From positions 1,426,001 to 1,490,000 of the forward strand of contig NZ_JASD01000008.1 of assembly GCF_000622385.1 (NCBI RefSeq): DNA of 64,000 nucleotides. Reading direction: 5' to 3'. The position numbers and the translations under genes were made by a program. Positions 37,501 through 44,749 of this stretch are shown one piece after another. The DNA comes from Sulfitobacter noctilucicola (lineage in GTDB: Bacteria > Pseudomonadota > Alphaproteobacteria > Rhodobacterales > Rhodobacteraceae). Position 1 is the first letter of the stretch. Every line of letters begins with the position of its first letter. Below the pieces are notes generated by a model. That model worked only from the letters and a program-made list of their open reading frames with translations, had not been told where the DNA came from and made no database searches.

Positions 37501-39971
37501 TATCGGATGTAACAGTCACGCTGCCAGCCTCAGTGAATGATACACTCAACGCGGGTGCTGACGTCGGCGGGTTTACCGGGGGCAACTTCGGTAACTTGGT
37601 ACGGACCGGCGCGCGCGGCGATGTGGATATCACGAACGATACACGCAATATCCGCGCAGGCGGTCATACCGGTGTCATGGGGTCCGGTTTGCTTCAGGAT
37701 GGTTACGCTCAGGGGGACGTCACTGCGACAGGCGGAGGGGGCAAAACCATAGGCGGCCTTTTGGGTGCTGTCGACACAGGTAACATCGTGAATACGTTTG
37801 CGAGCGGTACGCCGTCTGGCACCGGTGCCCCGGGTCCCAACGTTGTCGGTGGTCTGATCGGGGCGGCCGGTACAAGTGCGACCGTAACAGCGTCCTATTG
37901 GGATGTGGACACCTCTGGCATTCCCGATGCGGCCAACCCGGCCGAGGGTGTCGGTCTGACGACACTGGAACTGCAAGATACCGGTGGCTTCTTTACGTTC
38001 GCGGATGGTCAGGGATGGGATTTCGACAACGTCTGGGCACCCGGTACGACCGGCAGATATCCGTCGATCTATACCATTGATCTGGTTGTCTTTGCGCAGC
38101 CCGATCCCGTCACATTGACCTATGGCGGTACCACAGGTGCGACGACCACTGGCTCGGTGACCGGTGGTCCAGCACTTTATGTTTTTGATGATGCCGCGGA
38201 CACGCTGGATACCGCGCCGATCTTCCAGACGTTGACCTTCCCGGATGAAAGCACTGCTGGAACAAGCTTTACGGTAGATACCACGCCCCTGAACAGCACG
38301 CTGGGCCAAACCTATACGGTTGTGGCGCTCGACGGTGCTGCGACGATCAATCAGGCACCGCTTGAGCTTACGCCTGATGACCAGACCAAGACATATGGCA
38401 GTGAATTTGTCTTTGTGGGGACCGAGTTCACTGTGACAGGCGGAAGCCTGTTCTTCTCTGACACTGTCGATGATATCGCGTTGTCCTCTCTGGGTGCGCC
38501 TGAAACGGCCACCGTCGCAGGCGGGCCTTATGCGATTACCGCCAGCGGTCCGGTGAACGGTACGAACACAACCAACTACAATATCACATTCGGTACGGGC
38601 GCTACGATGACCGTCGCTCCTGCGCCGCTCGAAGTAACGCCGGATGACCAGACCAAGGTTTATGGTCAGACATTCGCCTTTAACGGAACCGAATTTACGA
38701 TCACCGCCGGTTCGCTTTTCAACGCTGACACGCTGGATGAGGTAACACTGTCATCGCCTGGTGCTTTGGAAGCTGCAAACGTGGTTGACGGGCCATTCGC
38801 AATCATAGGCAGTGCGCCGGTGAACGGGATTGGAACCGACAACTATGCCATCACGTTCGCGCCTGTTGCGCAGATGACGGTGACACCTGTTCCGCTTGAG
38901 ATCACACCACTTGACCAGACCAAGACTGAAGGGTCCGAGTTTGTCTTTAACGGGACAGAGTTCACCACAACAGGTCTGCTCCTGAGCGATACTGTGGATA
39001 GCCTGACACTGACCAGTGATGGTGCTCCGGCAAGTGCCGAAGCAGGTAATTTCGACATCAACGGGTCGGCCCCACAAGGTAACAATCTGGGGAACTATAC
39101 CGTTGATATCGCAACAGGTACGATGACCGTAAACGCGCAAGGTGCACCGGTCGATCCTCCTGTCGAACCACCCGTTGAACCACCGGTCGAACCGCCAGTG
39201 GAGCCTCCGGTCGAACCCCCTGTTGAACCGCCGGTCGAGCCGCCAGTTGAACCACCGGTCGAACCTCCTGTTGAGCCACCGGTGGAGCCGCCAGTGGAAC
39301 CGCCGGTCGAGCCACCTGTGGAGCCTCCGGTCGAACCTGATCCGGAGCCTGTACGTTCGCTGTTCCTGCCGCAGACAAATCCAACGATTGTTCTGCCTAA
39401 CCCACGCGACCCAGGGCTTGATTTCGCCGCTCTTGCGGATGCAGGCCGCGCTGTGATCACAGGTGGCAGCACATCACCGGCAAGTGCTGCGATTTCCGAA
39501 GCGCGTTCGACCCTTGAGGCTGTCGAAGAGATCTCCACCACGCTTGAGACCTCGACGAATAGCTGTAGTGGCGGGCTGGCCGATGTGGACCGCTATCTCG
39601 ACTGTCTTTCGGACGCGCTGAACGACTTTGCCGGAGAGCTGGACGAAATCTCGACGGATTTGCCGCCGGGTATGGAGAGCGTGGCGGAGATTGTGCGTGA
39701 TGCAAGCCGGAGCGTGAACATTGCGCAGAACCGCGCGCGTTCCCGTCTTGCCGGTGCGACGACAGATGCCCAGCGTCAGCAAATCCGCCGTGAAGCGGTT
39801 GGTGAAGCGCAGGCCGCTCTTAGCACGGCAGCCACCGAAATTCGCAAGTCGATCAACCTGCTGCGTGCAGATGATCCGGATCTTGTGGCGGTTCAGCGGG
39901 CGACCGTGACCACAGTCGCTGCTGCGGTGGATAATGTAGGCATCTCGCTCAGCCGCGCTGCGGAACTCTGA
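34506..39971 (+). CDS. TpsA exoprotein: filamentous haemagglutinin-type adhesin with GLUG-like and MBG repeats
   Basis: A 1821-residue secreted beta-helix protein. Residues 1-42 are a long signal; 43-280 are the TPS secretion domain with NPNGLFIG near 128. A Lys/Pro-rich insert (KVRTKAKKPARP, then PRPKPKRGGG) interrupts the helix near 304-332. About 710-1130 hold GLUG-like repeats (VGGVVGDNRGTV, IGGLAGNNIGTI, VGGLIGNN, IGGLVGTNTG). Three MBG-like repeats of 89 residues start near 1286, 1375 and 1464 (each with DQTK). A 15-copy VEPP tract covers 1553-1611, and a helical tail of about 200 residues ends the protein. The only cysteines are 1687 and 1700 in that tail. GAGGAG at 34491-34496 precedes the ATG, inside tpsB. 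Likely surface adhesin; its partner is the adjacent TpsB. Confidence 0.9.
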   Translation: MVRTTRVSAFRAISASDRWGSTRLAPLTLVVLGLLLPNGAFAQDTLPQNGTVVQGSVDITTPTPGQMILNQGSDRAVLNWGSFSIGKNNTVDIRQPDTSSAILNRVTGGTTSQIHGQLKANGQVFVVNPNGLFIGKDGQVSAGGGFVGSTLDTNDDDFMAGRLRFEGNGNSAEVSNAGRVVIGRGGFAALLGGRVSNSGVVMVPMGRIGFGAGERATLDFSGDQFLQIEVPSEGNDDETRALIEHSGTVSAEGGSIEMRAATARHAARHAINLSGVAEASSVSVRGGTIILGGGAGGRVTVSGKVRTKAKKPARPAVVVAQSPRPKPKRGGGDITILGRDIELTGAEIDASGGDGAGVIHIGGAFKGGDSLPSALYLSVDAATSINADAISTGDGGRVVLWSDIHTDFDGNITARGGELGGDGGFVEVSGKETLAFGGMVDTSAVKGAFGTLLLDPYNVFIEDVPGNTNGAFSGTGTVTFDPSGDDSVVSVTQLETFLGLNNVTIETNTGGAQNGDITVNADVDWASGTILRFNAVGDVVLNAAVNGSGSTFEINAGGVVTTGAGGVVNVGRFDLENGDWFQNAALLPGFAADDFFLDGGTSFLRATGGSGTALDPYQLIDIYGFQGMGSQAFNTTGFALAGPIDASVTATWNGGNGFQKIEGIFPGFRGSLDGQGNTVSNLTSAGTEAGVFGLTTGADISNLSFTGISITGTDNIGGVINTTRLGTQVTNVTVSGNINVVDGANVGGIVGSLEGGSTLDNGNFAGNIISTDTDDVDLNLGGVVGSNSTSTISDSSFTGTIIEGGITSGVTRRVGGVVGDNRGTVDTVAAAGSLTTGGTGGELFAGGIAGENQSIEGIVDSGASVNVAATVSQSFGATIGGLAGNNIGTITDSSATGSVTVDAVGGALQVGGLIGNNANTAVRPVDDVTASGSVDVTINAATESFAVADIGGLVGTNTGPINRAASLGSDVIVSATAHAPTVGGFAGTNSGSVTDGLALSDVTVTLPASVNDTLNAGADVGGFTGGNFGNLVRTGARGDVDITNDTRNIRAGGHTGVMGSGLLQDGYAQGDVTATGGGGKTIGGLLGAVDTGNIVNTFASGTPSGTGAPGPNVVGGLIGAAGTSATVTASYWDVDTSGIPDAANPAEGVGLTTLELQDTGGFFTFADGQGWDFDNVWAPGTTGRYPSIYTIDLVVFAQPDPVTLTYGGTTGATTTGSVTGGPALYVFDDAADTLDTAPIFQTLTFPDESTAGTSFTVDTTPLNSTLGQTYTVVALDGAATINQAPLELTPDDQTKTYGSEFVFVGTEFTVTGGSLFFSDTVDDIALSSLGAPETATVAGGPYAITASGPVNGTNTTNYNITFGTGATMTVAPAPLEVTPDDQTKVYGQTFAFNGTEFTITAGSLFNADTLDEVTLSSPGALEAANVVDGPFAIIGSAPVNGIGTDNYAITFAPVAQMTVTPVPLEITPLDQTKTEGSEFVFNGTEFTTTGLLLSDTVDSLTLTSDGAPASAEAGNFDINGSAPQGNNLGNYTVDIATGTMTVNAQGAPVDPPVEPPVEPPVEPPVEPPVEPPVEPPVEPPVEPPVEPPVEPPVEPPVEPPVEPPVEPPVEPDPEPVRSLFLPQTNPTIVLPNPRDPGLDFAALADAGRAVITGGSTSPASAAISEARSTLEAVEEISTTLETSTNSCSGGLADVDRYLDCLSDALNDFAGELDEISTDLPPGMESVAEIVRDASRSVNIAQNRARSRLAGATTDAQRQQIRREAVGEAQAALSTAATEIRKSINLLRADDPDLVAVQRATVTTVAAAVDNVGISLSRAAEL
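38361..39150 (+). repeat. Three tandem MBG-like repeats in tpsA (267-bp period)
   Basis: The repeat start LE(L/V/I)TPxDQTK is encoded at 38361, 38628 and 38895, exactly 267 bases (89 codons) apart. Each unit continues with FVFxGTEFT, a SDTVD-like block and a SGPVNG-like loop. The third is slightly shortened near its end. The pattern fits the MBG domain found in large bacterial surface proteins. Confidence 0.85.
39162..39338 (+). repeat. 12-bp tandem repeat encoding (VEPP)15 in tpsA
   Basis: Fifteen consecutive units encode Val-Glu-Pro-(Pro). Codons drift at third positions (gtc/gtt/gtg, gaa/gag, all Pro codons), so the tract is old or selected at protein level, yet still repetitive enough for slippage in 12-bp steps without frameshift. 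It links the MBG repeats to the helical tail. Confidence 0.92.
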
Positions 39972-39990
39972 TCGCGGATCATGACAATCC

Positions 39991-40031
39991 AAAGGCCCGA
40001 CAGGATTTAGACATCCCTTCGGGCCTTTTTT
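39991..40031 (+). terminator. Rho-independent terminator of tpsBA
   Basis: AAAGGCCCGA / TCGGGCCTTT (39991-40000, 40019-40028), a perfect 10-bp stem with an 18-base loop followed by further T residues. It lies 20 bases after the tpsA stop and also just beyond the end of the leftward YeeE gene. Confidence 0.88.
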
Positions 40032-40052
40032 GCTGGCGGTCGTCGAGTTGTA

Positions 40053-41105
40053 TCAGTAGCGCTGAAAGCCCAGTATGAGTTGTCGCAACCCAAGCGCGGC
40101 ACCGGCCATTATGCAAAGCAGTGTCACGGGGGCGCTAAACGCAAGGAGCGAGAAAGCCGACAGACCCTGTCCGACGCTACACCCTGCCGCAACCACTGCA
40201 CCGGTCCCCATCAATGCGCCTCCCAACAACTGGCGGCGCAGCTCCCGCGGATCATCGCAGGCCTCCCAGCGGAAGTGACCTTTGTAGAGACTGCCCAGTA
40301 ACGCTCCGATCAGGACACCCACGACAGATCCGACGCCAAAGCTCACCGTGTCGCCCGACGATGTCATCAGATAAAGCATTGTCTCGCCTAGCGGTGCAGA
40401 GAAGGTGTGGCTGACAACTGGCAAACCGTCGAACCCCTGCGATGAAACCCATGAAGTGCCGGCCCAGCCGGAAACGATGGCGATGCCCACAATGAGCCCC
40501 CAAAAGATGAAGTCTTTTGCCTGCCGCAAAGGCTTGCTGGTCAGGGTCAGTCCGACAATGGCGATGCCCAGAACACATCCGGCGATGTTTAACGGCACTC
40601 CGCTGGCCTGTGCGAATGCGCCCGCGAGGGTCGGTAGTTCCAATGACGGTTCAGGCACGCCAAAGAGCCAGACGCGCAAACCGGCGAGAGGGCCGTTGAG
40701 CGTGATGTATGAAAAAATGCCCATCACGAGAACAATCAGAAGTGATCGCAGATCACCGCCACCCACCCGGGCCAAGGCACCGTATCCGCAGTTTCCGGCC
40801 AGAGCCATACCGTAGCCAAAGATTAGCCCGCCTACGATGCTCTCGAAGGGGTTCCATCTGCGCGACAGGTATAAAGTGTCGCCAAGATCAAGCAAGCCCA
40901 GCCCTGAAAGGCCAAACGTACCGATGACGGCGACGCCGATGGCAATGCCCCACATCTGGAGGCGCAGCGGGCTTTCGCCGTAATAGAGGTCTTCTATGGC
41001 GCCCAAGGTGCAGAAGCGCCCGATCCGCGCTGCCAAACCCAATAGTATGCCGCCTGCCATGCCAATCAGTGCCACCCAGACAGGTTCGGGGAGGGCATCA
41101 ATCAT
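40053..41105 (-). CDS. soxT: YeeE/YedE (TsuA/SoxT-type) sulfur-compound transporter
   Basis: A 350-residue inner-membrane protein with about nine hydrophobic segments. The three family cysteines are visible: RIGRFCTLGA near 32, ALAGNCGYGALARVGGGD near 105 and VAAGCSVGQGL near 307, each at a conserved loop that contacts thiosulfate or sulfane sulfur in characterised YeeE/TsuA. The gene sits 35 bases after soxR in the same leftward transcript as soxS, the position named soxT in other sox loci. It probably imports a sulfur compound or signals sulfur status; the cargo is not proven. Confidence 0.83.
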   Translation of the reverse strand: MIDALPEPVWVALIGMAGGILLGLAARIGRFCTLGAIEDLYYGESPLRLQMWGIAIGVAVIGTFGLSGLGLLDLGDTLYLSRRWNPFESIVGGLIFGYGMALAGNCGYGALARVGGGDLRSLLIVLVMGIFSYITLNGPLAGLRVWLFGVPEPSLELPTLAGAFAQASGVPLNIAGCVLGIAIVGLTLTSKPLRQAKDFIFWGLIVGIAIVSGWAGTSWVSSQGFDGLPVVSHTFSAPLGETMLYLMTSSGDTVSFGVGSVVGVLIGALLGSLYKGHFRWEACDDPRELRRQLLGGALMGTGAVVAAGCSVGQGLSAFSLLAFSAPVTLLCIMAGAALGLRQLILGFQRY

Positions 41106-41140
41106 TTCGCTGGCGGTCTGTCATTCGGCGCATGAACTGC

Positions 41141-41476
41141 CTAGCTGTCGCGACAAAAGAGGTCGTAGACAACTTCCATGATCTGTTTTGGGCGATTGTC
41201 GGACAGGCTGTAGTAAATTGTCTTGCCTTCCCGACGGGGAGTTACAAGTCCTTCAAGACGTAGGCGCGAAAGCTGTTGGGACACAGCCGCCTGCCGCGCT
41301 GACAACAGCTCTTCGAGTTCGGTCACAGATTTTTCACCGGACGCAAGATGGCAAAGGATCATCAAACGTCCTTCATGGCTGATAGCCTTGAGGAAATTGG
41401 CAGCGGCCATGGCATTGGTTGCCATCTTGTCCATATCCTCGGCACACATATCAACGTCGAAAACCGGTAGACCCAT
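41141..41476 (-). CDS. soxR: SoxR, ArsR-family repressor of the sox genes
   Basis: A 111-residue cytoplasmic winged-helix repressor. The ArsR core is seen as FLKAISHEGRLMILCHLASGEKSVTELEELL followed by the recognition helix ARQAAVSQQLSRLRLEGLV and wing RREGKTIYYSL. Cysteines are at 11, 42 and 108; Cys42 and Cys108 are 66 residues apart, the same separation as the sulfane-sulfur-sensing pair of the related sHdrR/SoxR proteins (recalled as Cys50/Cys116). Persulfide-triggered derepression is therefore likely. It lies between soxS and the YeeE gene on the minus strand. This ArsR-type SoxR is unrelated to the redox MerR-type SoxR of enterobacteria. Confidence 0.9.
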   Translation of the reverse strand: MGLPVFDVDMCAEDMDKMATNAMAAANFLKAISHEGRLMILCHLASGEKSVTELEELLSARQAAVSQQLSRLRLEGLVTPRREGKTIYYSLSDNRPKQIMEVVYDLFCRDS

Positions 41477-41537
41477 AACGTCCTCATTTGCGTCACTCCG
41501 CGCGCAGGCAGAGCCAAAAATTATTCAGACCGAACCA

Positions 41538-41909
41538 TCAAGATCCGGTGGTTTCTATAGCGGCATCCGCCAGCATCTTTTCAAGCAATCCCCAAAAGAA
41601 GTCCTCTCCCGGGTATCCTTCAAGCCGCGACACTTCTTGACCGTCTACAACCAGCACAAAGGTGGGTGTAAAATGCAGGGAACGTGCAAAGTCCACATCA
41701 TCGGGCCGGGGCGCATGGATGTCTATGCGGCGCAACGGAGCGGCCTTGCCTTCGGACGTTTTGGGATAGATCGGCGCAATCTCTTCGTTCCAGCGGGCGC
41801 ACCAGATGCAGCCCTTTTCCTCAACCATGACAAGCTGCGTCTCTGCTGCCGCGACGACAGCAGACCCGATAGCCAGCAGTCCGGCGAAAAAATACGTTCT
41901 CAGCGACAT
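41538..41909 (-). CDS. soxS: SoxS periplasmic thioredoxin
   Basis: A 123-residue exported thioredoxin-like protein. Signal peptide MSLRTYFFAGLLAIGSAVVAAA, then the redox motif Cys34-Ile-Trp-Cys37 in EEKGCIWCARWNEEI, and the cis-Pro loop in LHFTPTFVLVVDG. SoxS reactivates the SoxY carrier when its cysteine is blocked by disulfides. The frame is open well upstream (to 42044) and an ATG at 41933 would add eight residues; 41909 gives the clean signal peptide and leaves the intergenic palindrome free. First gene of the soxS-soxR-yeeE transcript, divergent from soxV. Confidence 0.88.
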   Translation of the reverse strand: MSLRTYFFAGLLAIGSAVVAAAETQLVMVEEKGCIWCARWNEEIAPIYPKTSEGKAAPLRRIDIHAPRPDDVDFARSLHFTPTFVLVVDGQEVSRLEGYPGEDFFWGLLEKMLADAAIETTGS

Positions 41910-41938
41910 GCGAAATTGACCTTTGCTTGTCATAAAAC

Positions 41939-41960
41939 ATAATATGAATATGTGAATTAG
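41939..41960. promoter_or_regulatory. Candidate SoxR operator between soxS and soxV
   Basis: The 22 bases share the frame ATAAT...TGTGAATT.G with the element upstream of soxX (43338-43359). It lies in the divergent promoter region of soxS and soxV, where an ArsR-type SoxR is expected to bind. Right half TGAATT is exact; the left half is degenerate. Confidence 0.5.
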
Positions 41961-41979
41961 ACAAGAGCGGGGACGGCAG

Positions 41980-42720
41980 ATGCTTGAGATCACCTTTGCA
42001 GGCGCCGCATTTGCGGGCATTCTTTCCTTTCTGTCGCCCTGCATCCTTCCGATTGTTCCCTTCTACCTCAGTTATCTTGCGGGGGTGGGCATGAACCAGA
42101 TCACGGCGGATGCGCAAATTGGCCCTGATGTGCGCCGGCGCGCTGTCTTGTCAGCGTGCTTTTTCGCGGCTGGTGTTATCACCATCTTCATGGGGCTGGG
42201 CGCGGCAGCGACGCTCTTTGGTCAGGTCGTGCGGGACTATTTCGATGTGCTGCGCTGGATCGCAGCGGCCATCATTATTGCAATGGGCCTGCATTTCCTG
42301 GGGGTGGTCCGCATCGGTGTACTGTACCGCCAGCTGCGTGCGGACGCGGGGGCCACAACAAACGTCAGTTTGATCGGCGCTTATGTGATCGGCCTTGCCT
42401 TTGCCTTTGGCTGGACCCCGTGTGTCGGCCCCGTTCTTGCGGCGATCCTGTTCACGGCGGCCGGGGCTGATACGGCATCAACCGGCGCATGGCTCTTGTT
42501 TGTCTACGGCCTCGGAATGACGGCCCCGTTCGTGCTTGCTGCGTTCTTTATCGGGCCCTTCATGCGCTGGATGACGCGCTTCCGACGGCACTTGGGCCTC
42601 ATTGAAAAGATCATGGGCGCGATGTTGATTGTCTTTGGTTTGCTGATTGCCACAAACTCAATGAACTATATCGCGCAGTGGATGCTGGAAGTCGGGCCGG
42701 ATATCGGCGTGCTCAGATAA
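41980..42720 (+). CDS. soxV: SoxV, CcdA-type transmembrane electron carrier
   Basis: A 246-residue inner-membrane protein of the CcdA/DsbD core family with six to seven hydrophobic segments. The two redox cysteines are in the repeated motifs SFLSPCILPIVPFYLSYL (near residue 20) and GWTPCVGPVLAAIL (near residue 150). It passes electrons from cytoplasmic thioredoxin to periplasmic SoxW. The next gene, soxW, starts 15 bases on, so the pair is co-transcribed. Divergent from soxS. Confidence 0.93.
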   Translation: MLEITFAGAAFAGILSFLSPCILPIVPFYLSYLAGVGMNQITADAQIGPDVRRRAVLSACFFAAGVITIFMGLGAAATLFGQVVRDYFDVLRWIAAAIIIAMGLHFLGVVRIGVLYRQLRADAGATTNVSLIGAYVIGLAFAFGWTPCVGPVLAAILFTAAGADTASTGAWLLFVYGLGMTAPFVLAAFFIGPFMRWMTRFRRHLGLIEKIMGAMLIVFGLLIATNSMNYIAQWMLEVGPDIGVLR

Positions 42721-42735
42721 CAGAGAGGATATGGG

Positions 42736-43299
42736 ATGAAACAGATACTAACAGCAGCGGTGCTTACGTGCGCGATGGCTTTTGGTGCGTTTGCCAGTGA
42801 ACTGGGCGATGACGGTCTGCACAAAACCGCATGGATGCGTGACACCTTCAAGGACCTAAGTGAGGATCTGGAAGAAGCAAACGCCGAAGGCAAACGCCTG
42901 ATGGTGATGATCGAACAGCGGGGCTGTATCTACTGCAAGAAGATGCATGAAGAGGTGTTCCCGATCCCCGAAGTCGCGGACTACATCGAGGAAAACTTCT
43001 TTGTCGTGCAGATCAATATGTTCGGCGATGTTGAGTTCACGGACTTTGACGGCACGGCCTTGCCTGAGAAAGATATGGTCAAAAAGTGGGGTGCCTTGTT
43101 CACGCCGATGATTCTGTTTTTTCCAGAAGAAGTCGGGCCCGACCAGACCGCCACGCAGGCGGCTGTGGCGACAATGCCCGGTGCGTTTGGCCGCTATACC
43201 ACATTCAATATGCTGAACTGGGTTGTCGAAAAAGGGTATGACACCGACGAAAGTTTCCAAAAGTATCATGCCCGTAAGTTCGCCGAGCAGAGCAACTGA
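42736..43299 (+). CDS. soxW: SoxW periplasmic thioredoxin
   Basis: A 187-residue exported thioredoxin-fold protein. Signal peptide MKQILTAAVLTCAMAFGAFA, redox motif Cys64-Ile-Tyr-Cys67 in QRGCIYCKKMHEEVF, and cis-Pro in GALFTPMILFFPEEVG. It takes electrons from SoxV and reduces Sox components such as SoxY or heme apoproteins. AGAGAGGATAT precedes the ATG. A likely SoxR site and the soxX promoter follow in the 120-base gap to soxX. Confidence 0.92.
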   Translation: MKQILTAAVLTCAMAFGAFASELGDDGLHKTAWMRDTFKDLSEDLEEANAEGKRLMVMIEQRGCIYCKKMHEEVFPIPEVADYIEENFFVVQINMFGDVEFTDFDGTALPEKDMVKKWGALFTPMILFFPEEVGPDQTATQAAVATMPGAFGRYTTFNMLNWVVEKGYDTDESFQKYHARKFAEQSN

Positions 43300-43337
43300 G
43301 CAAATCGTGTTCTGCCAGACCGTGGGGAATAGATACT

Positions 43338-43359
43338 ATAATTCAGTTTTGTGAATTTG
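43338..43359. promoter_or_regulatory. Candidate SoxR operator upstream of soxX
   Basis: AATTCA GTTTTG TGAATT (43340-43357) is a perfect 6-6-6 inverted repeat about 64 bases before the soxX start, within ATAATTCAGTTTTGTGAATT. Its layout matches the element upstream of soxV. It is the best operator candidate for SoxR in the window. Confidence 0.6.
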
Positions 43360-43420
43360 TTCTTGCGTGCTCACGTTTCCGTGCGCTACGGTATGCCAAC
43401 AAATACGTTTGGGAGGACGC

Positions 43421-43894
43421 ATGAAGAGTTTTGTCATTTCAGTCGCAGCGGTCGGGTGCATCGCGACAGCGGCCTTCGCGGCAGACATTGAGCCAACAGC
43501 TGTAAGCTATGAAGACGGGGCTGTTTCGCAGTCCTTGTCGGGTCAGCCGGGTGATGCGGCCAATGGCCGTTTGATCGTCGGCGACAAGGGGCAGGGCAAC
43601 TGCGTTGCTTGCCATCAGGTCAGCGATCTGGCCGATGTGCCTTTCCAGGGGGAAATCGGGCCAATGCTCGATGGTGCGGGTGACCGCTGGACCGAAGCAG
43701 AGCTGCGCGGGATCGTGTCCAACGCCAAAATCATGTTCGAAGACAGCATGATGCCAGCGTTCTACAAGACCGAAGGTTTTATCCGTCCCGGCAACGCCTA
43801 CACCGGCAAAGCCGCTGATGATACATTTGGCCCGCTGCTCAGCGCGCAACAAATCGAAGATGTCGTGGCTTATCTGACCACGCTCAAGGACTAA
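43421..43894 (+). CDS. soxX: SoxX, cytochrome c subunit of SoxAX
   Basis: A 157-residue periplasmic monoheme cytochrome, partner of SoxA in coupling thiosulfate to SoxY. Signal peptide MKSFVISVAAVGCIATAAFA-AD; heme motif CVACH at 61-65 (GQGNCVACHQV); the methionine ligand is probably in EDSMMPAFYKTEGFIRPG. GGGAGGACGC precedes the ATG at 43421, so the 18-codon upstream extension is not used. First gene of soxXYZA. Confidence 0.95.
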   Translation: MKSFVISVAAVGCIATAAFAADIEPTAVSYEDGAVSQSLSGQPGDAANGRLIVGDKGQGNCVACHQVSDLADVPFQGEIGPMLDGAGDRWTEAELRGIVSNAKIMFEDSMMPAFYKTEGFIRPGNAYTGKAADDTFGPLLSAQQIEDVVAYLTTLKD

Positions 43895-43956
43895 TAGAAC
43901 CCTTCGGGGCGAGGAATATGATGCCTTGCCTGCGAGCGGTTGAAGGAGCAAGAGTT

Positions 43957-44373
43957 ATGGAACTTACAAGACGTAATGCGATTTTGCTGGGCGGTGCTGC
44001 ACTGCTTATGGCAGGTCTGCCTTTCCGCGCAAACGCGGCCACCGAAGACGCAATCGCGGCTTTTACCGGCGGTGCAGAAGTGGGCGAAGGCGACATCAAA
44101 CTGACAGCGCCCGAGATTGCTGAAAACGGCAATACAGTGCCAATCGAAGTGTCCTCAGACACAGCGGTTGAGATTCTGGTGCTGGCCACCGGCAACCCCA
44201 CACCCGGCGTTGCAAACTTTAAATTCGGCAAGCTGGCGGCGGCGCGCGCGGCCTCTACCCGTATCCGGCTCGCCGGAACGCAGGATGTCGTGGCGATTGC
44301 AAAGCTGGAGGATGGTTCGTTCGTTCAGGCCACAAGCGCCGTCAAAGTGACAATCGGCGGCTGCGGCGGCTAA
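43957..44373 (+). CDS. soxY: SoxY, sulfur carrier subunit
   Basis: A 138-residue Tat-exported protein (ELTRRNAILLGGAALLMAG) whose C-terminal arm VTIGGCGG carries all pathway intermediates on its cysteine. The arm is intact and the Cys is the third residue from the end. The protein is exported as a SoxYZ pair, since SoxZ lacks a signal. AAGGAGCAAGAG precedes the ATG at 43957; the frame opens 13 codons earlier. The soxZ gene starts 22 bases after the stop. Confidence 0.95.
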   Translation: MELTRRNAILLGGAALLMAGLPFRANAATEDAIAAFTGGAEVGEGDIKLTAPEIAENGNTVPIEVSSDTAVEILVLATGNPTPGVANFKFGKLAAARAASTRIRLAGTQDVVAIAKLEDGSFVQATSAVKVTIGGCGG

Positions 44374-44395
44374 ACAGGTTTAGAGGAGTATTAAC

Positions 44396-44725
44396 ATGGC
44401 ATCTGGTGTAAAACCTCGCGTCAAAGTCCCCAAGAAAGCGTCCGCTGGCGAAGCGGTTACCATCAAGACACTGATCAGCCACAAGATGGAATCCGGTCAG
44501 CGTAAAGACAAAGAAGGTAACACGATACCGCGCTCGATCATCAACCGCTTCACCTGCGATTTTAACGGTGAGAACGTTGTTGACGTGACGATGGAGCCGG
44601 CGATCTCGACCAATCCATATTTCGAGTTTCAGGCCACTGTGCCCGAAGCCGGTGAATTCAAGTTCACATGGTATGACGATGACGGCTCGGTCTACGAAGA
44701 AACCAAATCAATCGCCGTCGGCTGA
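44396..44725 (+). CDS. soxZ: SoxZ, sulfur carrier partner
   Basis: A 109-residue immunoglobulin-like protein without a signal peptide, folded with SoxY and co-exported by its Tat signal. Recognised from MASGVKPRVKVPKKASAGEA, the conserved HKMESGQRKDKEGNTIPR, and FEFQATVPEAGEFKFTWYDDDG. AGAGGAG lies before the ATG. Length is typical. Confidence 0.95.
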   Translation: MASGVKPRVKVPKKASAGEAVTIKTLISHKMESGQRKDKEGNTIPRSIINRFTCDFNGENVVDVTMEPAISTNPYFEFQATVPEAGEFKFTWYDDDGSVYEETKSIAVG

Positions 44726-44749
44726 ATCATACGTCTTGGGAGGGACACC

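Noticed and set aside
39162..39338. Possible CRISPR array because of a regular short repeat
   Set aside because: Units are 12 bp with no spacers and encode a protein tract in frame.
39095..39541. Minus-strand frame encoding (STGG) repeats
   Set aside because: It is the antisense reading of the VEPP tract and flanks; the plus strand gene is certain.
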